The notes under the pieces: generated by a model
What the model saw: only the letters and a program-made list of their open reading frames with translations
The model's database searches: none
Told to the model about the DNA's origin: nothing
DNA from: a bacterium
GTDB taxonomy: Bacteria > Margulisbacteria > Marinamargulisbacteria > JAAEMD01
NCBI GenBank assembly: GCA_024225875.1
Contig: JAAEMD010000522.1
Coordinates: 1 to 11,822 of the forward strand
Length of the DNA stretch: 11,822 nucleotides
Direction of reading: 5' to 3'
Made by a program: the position numbers and the translations under genes
Part shown: piece by piece, positions 6,476-11,822 of the stretch
Layout: every line of letters begins with the position of its first letter
Numbering within the stretch: the first letter of the stretch is position 1

Positions 6476-7080
6476 TGGAGCTGATTTTAGAATCACAAAA
6501 TATAAACGATTATCTGAAAGCTACCAGTATAATAGATTTTAATAATCATAGTATTAAAGCATTGAGTAAGACTAATTTGGATAATTCCGAAAATAAAACA
6601 AACTTTATTAAAAAAACGTTTGAATATGTAAGAGACAACATCAAACATTCTGCTGATGCAGATTTATCAGAAGTAACTTGCAAAGCATCAGAGGTTTTGG
6701 AAAAAGGACATGGAATTTGCTATGCTAAAGCACATTTATTAGCAGCTTTACTCAGAGCAAATGGCATTCTAACCGGACTGTGTTATCAGAAATTAATATT
6801 AGATGATATTGAGCTAAATAAGTTTTGCCTGCATGGCTTAAATGCTGTGTATATTGATTCTATTAAACGCTGGATTCGTTTGGATGCTAGAGGAAATAAA
6901 GAAGGTGTTAATGCTCAGTTTAGCCTTGAGCAAGAGCAATTAGCTTTCCCTGCAAGAACTAATTTGGGCGAACAGGATTACCCAATCATTTATACTGCTC
7001 CTGTCAATTCTGTTGTTATTGCCTTAACAAAAAGTAAAGATTGTATGGAATTATGGCAGCAATTACCGGAGTCTTTATGA
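6475..7080 (+). CDS. Transglutaminase-like cysteine-protease-fold protein
   Basis: The ATG at 6475 overlaps the previous stop (TGATG) and has GGGA about 7 nt upstream; a TTG one codon earlier is possible. The 201-residue protein matches the bacterial transglutaminase-like superfamily. The catalytic Cys is in KGHGICYAKAHLLAALLRA (Cys82), the His in CLHGLNAVYID (His120) and the Asp in WIRLDARGNK (Asp137). All three are intact and correctly spaced. The later block GVNAQFSLEQEQLAFP followed by E-DYP is typical of one compact subfamily. Members act as peptidases or amidases, less often as cross-linking enzymes; the substrate is unknown. There is no signal peptide, so it is probably cytoplasmic. 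It overlaps the next gene by ATGA, and the two form an apparent pair inside the inverted-repeat cassette. Confidence 0.8.
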   Translation: MELILESQNINDYLKATSIIDFNNHSIKALSKTNLDNSENKTNFIKKTFEYVRDNIKHSADADLSEVTCKASEVLEKGHGICYAKAHLLAALLRANGILTGLCYQKLILDDIELNKFCLHGLNAVYIDSIKRWIRLDARGNKEGVNAQFSLEQEQLAFPARTNLGEQDYPIIYTAPVNSVVIALTKSKDCMELWQQLPESL

Positions 7081-7628
7081 AGCTGATTTCAAAATATATA
7101 AATTTATTATTAATTTTCCACCGTAAAAAGCAAAATATTTCTTATAAATTATTTGCTTTATGTTGTGGTATCTTGTTTTTCCTGGGGGTTTTACCGTTTT
7201 TGTTATCAAAACTCGCACATATTGTCTTTGTAAATTTTAAAATCCCGGTGTTTAAAGTAGAGTCATGGCTTTCTTTTATTGTCGGAATAACAGGTCTGTT
7301 GATCTTAACGTGGACGGTTATTACACAATGGAGAGTTGGGAAAGGTACGCCGGCATTAATTGCACCAACAAAGAAACTTATCATTTCCGGGCCATACAAA
7401 TATACCAGAAACCCTATAGAACTGGGGGCAATATTGTATTATTTTGCTTTTGGGACAATTTGCTATAACTGGTTCAATGGTTTGTTTTGCTTTGTTGTAA
7501 GTTTAATTGCTGGAAGTACATATCATAAATTTATTGAAGAAAGAGAATTGGAAGCCAGGTTTGGCGAGGAGTACAAGCAATATAAAAAGAAAGTGCCTTT
7601 TTTATTTCCTGATTTTCTATTTTATTGA
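7077..7628 (+). CDS. Isoprenylcysteine carboxyl methyltransferase (ICMT/PEMT)-like membrane protein
   Basis: The start is the ATG at 7077, which overlaps the upstream stop as ATGA and has CGGAG (7067-7071) before it. Upstream in-frame TTG/ATG codons lie inside the previous gene and are less likely. The 183-residue protein has hydrophobic segments at about 25-52, 64-84 and 117-148. The family signature is clear: GPYKYTRNPIELG (105-117), then EERELEARFGEEYKQYKKKV and PFLFP, which form the S-adenosylmethionine site at the membrane face. Family members methylate isoprenylcysteine carboxylates, phospholipid head groups or other lipid-like substrates. The bacterial substrate is not known. It probably acts together with the overlapping transglutaminase-like protein. 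The gene ends 21 bp before the right inverted repeat. Confidence 0.82.
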   Translation: MKLISKYINLLLIFHRKKQNISYKLFALCCGILFFLGVLPFLLSKLAHIVFVNFKIPVFKVESWLSFIVGITGLLILTWTVITQWRVGKGTPALIAPTKKLIISGPYKYTRNPIELGAILYYFAFGTICYNWFNGLFCFVVSLIAGSTYHKFIEERELEARFGEEYKQYKKKVPFLFPDFLFY

Positions 7629-7649
7629 TGCGTAAAAAAGGAACAATTT

Positions 7650-7676
7650 TTTAAACTGGCCCACAATAGTGTTGAT
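7650..7676 (-). repeat. Right copy of the 27-bp inverted repeat
   Basis: This is the exact reverse complement of 5857-5883. On the plus strand it starts TTTAAACTGGCCCAC and ends AATAGTGTTGAT. The flanking bases on the two sides (GCTC before the left copy, AAAT after the right) do not match, so no target duplication is visible. Confidence 0.75.
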
Positions 7677-7681
7677 AAATT

Positions 7682-7717
7682 AGTTCTAAGTTATTAAGTT
7701 CTAAGTTCGAAGTTATT
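7682..7717. repeat. Short direct repeats between the convergent ends of the methyltransferase gene and folC
   Basis: AGTTCTAAGTT occurs at 7682-7692 and 7697-7707, and AAGTTATT at 7688-7695 and 7710-7717. This is low-complexity spacer next to the cassette's right repeat. No terminator-like stem with a T run is seen in 7629-7730. Confidence 0.5.
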
Positions 7718-7730
7718 GCCGGATTATCAG

Positions 7731-8945
7731 CTATAGTTGTTTCCGGTAAATACATAACAGCTTCTGAAAATTAGATATAAAGTAGATAGATCCTGTAATT
7801 ACTAATATTTTTTCGTCAGGTAACTCAGGAAATAACCGGGGATCATACTCATAAACAGTAGCCCGTTTTTTATCGTAAGTAAGCTTTGAAAATGGATAAC
7901 AGAGAGCAGGTTCAAAAGGGCAGTAATAAATACTGCTGCTGTACCTGATTAGAATGTTCAGCATCTCAAAAACCTTTTTCCTTCTTAAAAAACCGACCAG
8001 GAAAGAAACTTTTTTGTCAGGGAAGTCTTTTTTTAATGATTTTATCAGCATTCTCACAGCAGCCGGGTTATGAGCAGAGTCCACTATTATTGTCTGGTGG
8101 CCCTTAATAACTTTACTGTAGCGTCCCTTTATATAAGCTTTTTGCAGGCCTGAAGAAACCAGATCCTTACTGGCTAAAGCTGGAAAAATGTTTGCTAAAT
8201 ACTTAACAGCTGATTTAGCCAGGGCCAGGTTTCCTGCCTGGAAATCACCTTTTAAATTATAGGTTTCAGGTATTTTTTTTAGTGGCGAAATGATTGTTAG
8301 CGGAGCATCTTTTTGAAGGGCAGTGTTACTGATGACTTTCAGTACGCGGGCATTTTGTTTAATAGTTATAACAGGTACACCGGCCTTTATTATGCCGGCC
8401 TTTTCTTTAGCGATAGATGACAGGTTCCGGCCTAAAATATTTTGATGGTCGAGGTCCACCTTTGTTATTATGCTGAGAACGGGGTTGAATATATTAGTTG
8501 TATCCAGTCGTCCGCCAAGCCCGGCTTCGTAGATTATAAAATCAGGGTTGTTCTTTTTGAAGTATAGTATAGACATTATTGTCAGCATTTCAAATTCGGT
8601 TAGCCTGATATTTGCAGTAGTATGCCTCATAACTTCGTTAAATAATAAACAGAAACTATTTTTTGATATTGCTTTAAAATTGATACATAATCGTTCTGTA
8701 TAGTCTGTTATGTGAGGAGAAGTGAAGGTGCCTGTTTTAAAGCCGGCTTCCTTTAAAACTGCTGCAATATATGTCAGAGTTGAGCCCTTGCCGTTTGTGC
8801 CTGCAATATGAATCACATTAGTCAGGTTATGTTGTGGATTGCCAATTTTATTCAAAACTAAAAAAAGATTATTCAGGTTGTAGTTTATACCACGGGTACT
8901 GCTATACTTTACTAGTTTATTTATTGTTTGCTGATAATTAAGCAT
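7731..8945 (-). CDS. folC: Folylpolyglutamate synthase / dihydrofolate synthase
   Basis: This 404-residue cytoplasmic ligase adds glutamate to folates (and to dihydropteroate in bifunctional members) with ATP. It shows the Mur-ligase-type P-loop HIAGTNGKGST (49-56 for GTNGKGST), the omega-loop region TSPHITDYTERL, the GLGGRLDTTNIF block that binds nucleotide and magnesium, KAGIIKAGVPV, and DSAHNPAA (from Asp289) at the start of the C-terminal domain. The protein is slightly shorter than the usual 420-430 residues, mainly in the middle and the C-terminal domain, but no key motif is lost. The ATG lies 26 bp after the valS stop, so both are read from one transcript. Confidence 0.93.
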   Translation of the reverse strand: MLNYQQTINKLVKYSSTRGINYNLNNLFLVLNKIGNPQHNLTNVIHIAGTNGKGSTLTYIAAVLKEAGFKTGTFTSPHITDYTERLCINFKAISKNSFCLLFNEVMRHTTANIRLTEFEMLTIMSILYFKKNNPDFIIYEAGLGGRLDTTNIFNPVLSIITKVDLDHQNILGRNLSSIAKEKAGIIKAGVPVITIKQNARVLKVISNTALQKDAPLTIISPLKKIPETYNLKGDFQAGNLALAKSAVKYLANIFPALASKDLVSSGLQKAYIKGRYSKVIKGHQTIIVDSAHNPAAVRMLIKSLKKDFPDKKVSFLVGFLRRKKVFEMLNILIRYSSSIYYCPFEPALCYPFSKLTYDKKRATVYEYDPRLFPELPDEKILVITGSIYFISNFQKLLCIYRKQL

Positions 8946-8971
8946 GATTAATGGAACTGTATATTAATAAA

Positions 8972-11608
8972 TCAGGATAGTTGTCTGATTTGTTGTTCGA
9001 TTAATGATTTATCTGCATTAAGATTGTGTTGACGGTTTTTATTCTTTTCTATTACGCTGTCAGGTGCGTTTTTAATAAAGTCCTGATTTAACAGCTTCTT
9101 ATTAAGCTGAAAAAGTTCTTTCTCAAGTTTAGTCAGTTGTTTTTTGAGGCGATCCTGCTCCTGTTTAATATCGATCAGTCCTTCAAGCGGGATAAAGAGT
9201 TGAACGTTTTGCAGTACAGAAGAAGAAGATTGTTTAGGTTTCTCGTTTATACGGTCCATAATATCGAGCTTATTTATTTTTGCCAGCTTATATATGTATT
9301 CTTTGCCTCTTTTAAGAACAGATAACTGATTTTTACTAGAGGCTACCAGGATTAAATTTATTTCTTTAGAAGGTGCTATATTAACCTGTTTTCTCAAGTT
9401 TCTGGTTTCTCTTATTATTGATATTATAAGGTTCATTTCCTCTTCTATTGTTTTATCTATTGCTTCTGTTTTTTCTTCAGGCCACTGTGCAGTTATTAAA
9501 TGATCGGACTTTAAATTATCGATCTTTTCTGAATGAAGTAAAATCTGCCAGATCTCTTCTGTGATAAACGGCATTACAGGATGCATTATCTTAATAATAT
9601 TGACCAGTAGATAGACAAGGACAGGAAGTGCATTCTCTTTATCTATTTTACTGATTTCAATATACCAGTCACAGAAATTGTTCCATATAAAATCCCACAG
9701 TAACTCTGTTGCAAGTGCATAATTGAATGTTTTGTAATGTTTATTTATCTCTTGAAGGCTGGAATAGAAAACACTTGTTATCCATTTATGGGAATGTGAA
9801 TCGTCTATAATTACCTTATCAAGGTCTATCTTTCCTTCATATTCGTTTAAAATCATTAAAACATAACGCGACACGTTCCATATCTTGTTAGCAAAGTTCC
9901 TGCAGGCCTGAATTTTTTCGGTAGAGAACTTTATGTCCTGCCCGCCCATAGTTGAAAGAGATGCCAGGCTGAACCTTAAAGCATCAGTTCCGAACTCATC
10001 AATTAACTCTAACGGGTCCATAGCATTACCCAGTGATTTGCTCATTTTTTTTCCTGAAGAATCACGTATTAACCCATGTATATAAACACTGGTAAAAGGA
10101 ATTTCCTTTGTTTGTGCCAGACCGATTGTTATCATTCTTGATACCCAGAATGTCAAAATATCGTAGGCAGTGATCAGCAATGATGTAGGATAATAAGTTT
10201 TAAGCTCTTTTGTTTGTTCAGGCCAGCCTAAAGTTGAAAAAGGCCATAACGCAGAAGAAAACCAGGTATCAAGCACATCCTTATCCTGTGTAAGTTCGGA
10301 AGACTGGCATTTCGGGCATTGATCAGGAGACTCTTTTGAAACTACTGGCTCATCAGAACAGTTACAGTACCATACCGGGATTCTATGGCCCCACCATATT
10401 TGTCTTGATATGCACCAGTCACGAATATTTTCCATCCAGTCAAAGTATATTTTTTCCCAGCGCTTTGGAGTAAATGTAATTTTATGGGATTTTACAGCTT
10501 CTATTGCAGGGCCTGCTAATTTTTTCATAGCTACAAACCATTGATTAGATAAATAAGGTTCAATAGTTGCATTACATCTATAGCAGTGACCAATAGCCAG
10601 ACTATGATCTTTAGTATTCAGGAGATAGTTTTTTTCCTGCAGACTTTGTATCAGCTTTTGTCGACACTCATAACGGTCGATTTTTCGGAATTCTTCAGGA
10701 ACATTGTTATTCATGACTCCTGCTTCATCCATTATTTTTATTTGTTCAAGGTTGTGACGAAGACCGATCTCGAAGTCATTTATATCATGGGCGGGAGTCA
10801 CTTTAACAGCACCGGTCCCAAAATCCTTATCAACATGCTCATCGTAAATAACAGGTATATGTTTATTGGTGCAGGGGATCCTGACAGTTTTTCCATCCAG
10901 GTTTTTGTAGCGGTGGTCATCAGGGTGAACAGCTATTGCTGTATCTCCGAACATAGTTTCAGGGCGGGTTGTTGCTATTATAATGCTTTCCTGCTCATTA
11001 TCAGAGTAAGGATATTTTATTTCCCATATACTGCCTTTGGTGTCTTCGTGATTAACCTCGATATCAGATAGTGCTGTACGGCATCTGGTACACCAGTTTA
11101 TTATGTAGCTGCCACGATATATAAGCTTTTGATTATATAGTGAAATGAAGTTTTCTTTAACAGCATCAGCACAGCCCTGATCCATAGTAAAACGTTCCTT
11201 AGACCAGTCTACGGAAGCTCCCAGTTTTCTAATTTGAGATGTAATCCGACTGCCATATTCACTTTTCCAGTCCCATACTTTGTCTATAAAATTTTCCCGG
11301 CCGAGGTCAAAGCGGGACTTGTTCTGCTGCTGTAGATTTTTTTCTACTACATTTTGTGTTGCAATACCTGCATGATCAGTGCCAGGAATCCAGACAGTGT
11401 TAAAGTTCTGCATCCTTTTGTATCTAACGACAGTATCCTGAAGTGTCATATTTAACGCATGTCCCATATGCAGGATTCCGGTTACATTCGGAGGCGGGAT
11501 AACCATAGAAAAGGCAGGGCCTTTACCGACAGGCTTAAAAAGACCCTGGTCTTCCCAGTTTTTATAGATTTTATTTTCTATTTCTTTTGGTTTAAAAATT
11601 TTATCCAT
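8972..11608 (-). CDS. valS: Valyl-tRNA synthetase
   Basis: A class Ia synthetase that charges tRNA-Val. The frame is open upstream to 11695, but the start at 11608 (MDKIFKPKEIENKIYKNW) gives the normal 878-residue length; the extra 29 residues do not look like ValS. Motifs, numbered from 11608: PPNVTGILHMGH with HMGH at 47-50, the editing domain (about 190-330) with TTRPETMFGDTAIAVHP, zinc-ligand-like cysteines 415/417 and 431/434, DVLDTWFSSALWPFSTLGWP, and KMSKS at 521-525. Then come the anticodon-binding domain and a C-terminal coiled coil (DRLKKQLTKLEKELFQLNKK) that contacts the tRNA elbow, as is typical of ValS. It is intact and followed by folC. No T-box leader is seen upstream. Confidence 0.96.
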   Translation of the reverse strand: MDKIFKPKEIENKIYKNWEDQGLFKPVGKGPAFSMVIPPPNVTGILHMGHALNMTLQDTVVRYKRMQNFNTVWIPGTDHAGIATQNVVEKNLQQQNKSRFDLGRENFIDKVWDWKSEYGSRITSQIRKLGASVDWSKERFTMDQGCADAVKENFISLYNQKLIYRGSYIINWCTRCRTALSDIEVNHEDTKGSIWEIKYPYSDNEQESIIIATTRPETMFGDTAIAVHPDDHRYKNLDGKTVRIPCTNKHIPVIYDEHVDKDFGTGAVKVTPAHDINDFEIGLRHNLEQIKIMDEAGVMNNNVPEEFRKIDRYECRQKLIQSLQEKNYLLNTKDHSLAIGHCYRCNATIEPYLSNQWFVAMKKLAGPAIEAVKSHKITFTPKRWEKIYFDWMENIRDWCISRQIWWGHRIPVWYCNCSDEPVVSKESPDQCPKCQSSELTQDKDVLDTWFSSALWPFSTLGWPEQTKELKTYYPTSLLITAYDILTFWVSRMITIGLAQTKEIPFTSVYIHGLIRDSSGKKMSKSLGNAMDPLELIDEFGTDALRFSLASLSTMGGQDIKFSTEKIQACRNFANKIWNVSRYVLMILNEYEGKIDLDKVIIDDSHSHKWITSVFYSSLQEINKHYKTFNYALATELLWDFIWNNFCDWYIEISKIDKENALPVLVYLLVNIIKIMHPVMPFITEEIWQILLHSEKIDNLKSDHLITAQWPEEKTEAIDKTIEEEMNLIISIIRETRNLRKQVNIAPSKEINLILVASSKNQLSVLKRGKEYIYKLAKINKLDIMDRINEKPKQSSSSVLQNVQLFIPLEGLIDIKQEQDRLKKQLTKLEKELFQLNKKLLNQDFIKNAPDSVIEKNKNRQHNLNADKSLIEQQIRQLS

Positions 11609-11763
11609 TAGCAGGTACTTTCTGGCAGACAGCTGAATATAGAAAATATCAATAAGAGATAACTCACAATTGATTACAGCAGACTTTTGCAGCATTTTAA
11701 TGACAGTTCCAAATTGTAATAAAAAAGGCAGATTTTTTAAAGAGCTTTCTATAGCTGATCCAA

Positions 11764-11792
11764 AATAAAATGTCCGACACTGACGTTTTCAA
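11764..11792 (-). promoter_or_regulatory. Weak promoter candidate upstream of valS
   Basis: On the minus strand, TTGAAA (11787-11792) and TTTATT (11764-11769) are 17 bp apart, about 155 bp before the valS start. The -10 box matches consensus at four of six positions only. The stretch 11609-11822 otherwise holds no gene I can support. Confidence 0.25.
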
Positions 11793-11805
11793 ATGACTTC
11801 GTTTA

Positions 11806-11820
11806 TGTACGGCCAGTACA
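11806..11820. repeat. Short palindrome at the right edge
   Basis: TGTAC-GGCCA-GTACA has 5-bp arms around a 5-nt centre. It may be an operator or part of a repeat continuing beyond the window; too short to call. Confidence 0.3.
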
Positions 11821-11822
11821 CA

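Larger units (their letters stand above)
5857..7676. mobile_element. Inverted-repeat-bounded cassette without transposase
   Basis: A perfect 27-bp inverted repeat encloses 1,766 bp with gene fragments (5884-6475) and two intact genes (6475-7628). The borders fall just after the response-regulator operon and just after the methyltransferase stop, which makes a unit of cargo genes between mobile ends. Alternatives are two independent IS remnants facing each other, or recombination between two IS copies. No recombinase, no second repeat layer and no clear duplication of the target are visible, so mobility is inferred from the repeats alone. Confidence 0.45.

Noticed and set aside
7142..7468. Alternative frames on both strands inside the methyltransferase gene
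   Set aside because: The ICMT-like motifs are continuous in the main frame; the others lack start signals and domain features.
7629..7730. Bidirectional terminator between the convergent genes
   Set aside because: There is no stable stem followed by a T run; the only structure is the cassette's inverted-repeat copy and short direct repeats.
10586..11071. A 161-codon plus-strand frame
   Set aside because: It lies wholly antisense to the conserved catalytic and editing part of valS, has no RBS and encodes no recognisable domain; it is a shadow frame.
11609..11760. T-box riboswitch leader for valS, suggested by TGGAAC upstream on the minus strand
   Set aside because: No T-box core (TGGNACCGCG-type) sequence and no terminator/antiterminator pair could be made out.

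Overview
The window is AT-rich bacterial DNA in which compact operons alternate with signs of gene decay. Nothing fixes the taxon. The valS-folC order is familiar from Firmicutes but also occurs elsewhere, and a sigma-54 activator plus a 7TM histidine kinase suggest a free-living bacterium with complex signalling. I do not assign a phylum.

Left edge (1-365): the first codons of a probable IS630-like transposase run off the left end on the minus strand. Just upstream of them lies a response-regulator receiver domain cut off after about 39 residues, which looks like an insertion scar. A short regulatory region then carries a strong sigma-70-type promoter placed so that the first gene may be leaderless, overlapped by inverted and direct copies of a CGGCAC-like motif.

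Main operon (366-5773, plus strand): (1) an LCAT-like alpha/beta hydrolase; (2) a 76-codon remnant of a sigma-54 activator; (3) a seven-helix membrane protein resembling the Pyr4/PaxB-type membrane terpene cyclases, with Lys in place of the catalytic Glu; (4) a histidine kinase with a 7TM-type sensor; (5) a full-length NtrC-type response regulator. Item 2 is a diverged copy of the AAA+ domain of item 5 with exactly 258 bp missing in frame. The arrangement suggests a membrane- or lipid-linked signalling module in which a two-component pair is co-transcribed with a lipid-type hydrolase and a cyclase-fold membrane protein. This is the best candidate for an undescribed system here.

Cassette bounded by inverted repeats (5857-7676): a perfect 27-bp inverted repeat flanks a 62-codon ORF of unknown origin, a broken DUF2141 gene joined to what looks like the tail of a methyltransferase, an intact transglutaminase-like protease-fold protein and an isoprenylcysteine methyltransferase-like membrane enzyme. 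The last three are chained by TGATG/ATGA overlaps. No transposase lies between the repeats.

Right part (7731-11608, minus strand): valS followed by folC, ordinary housekeeping genes. The last 200 bases lie upstream of valS and contain a weak promoter candidate and a short palindrome at the window edge.
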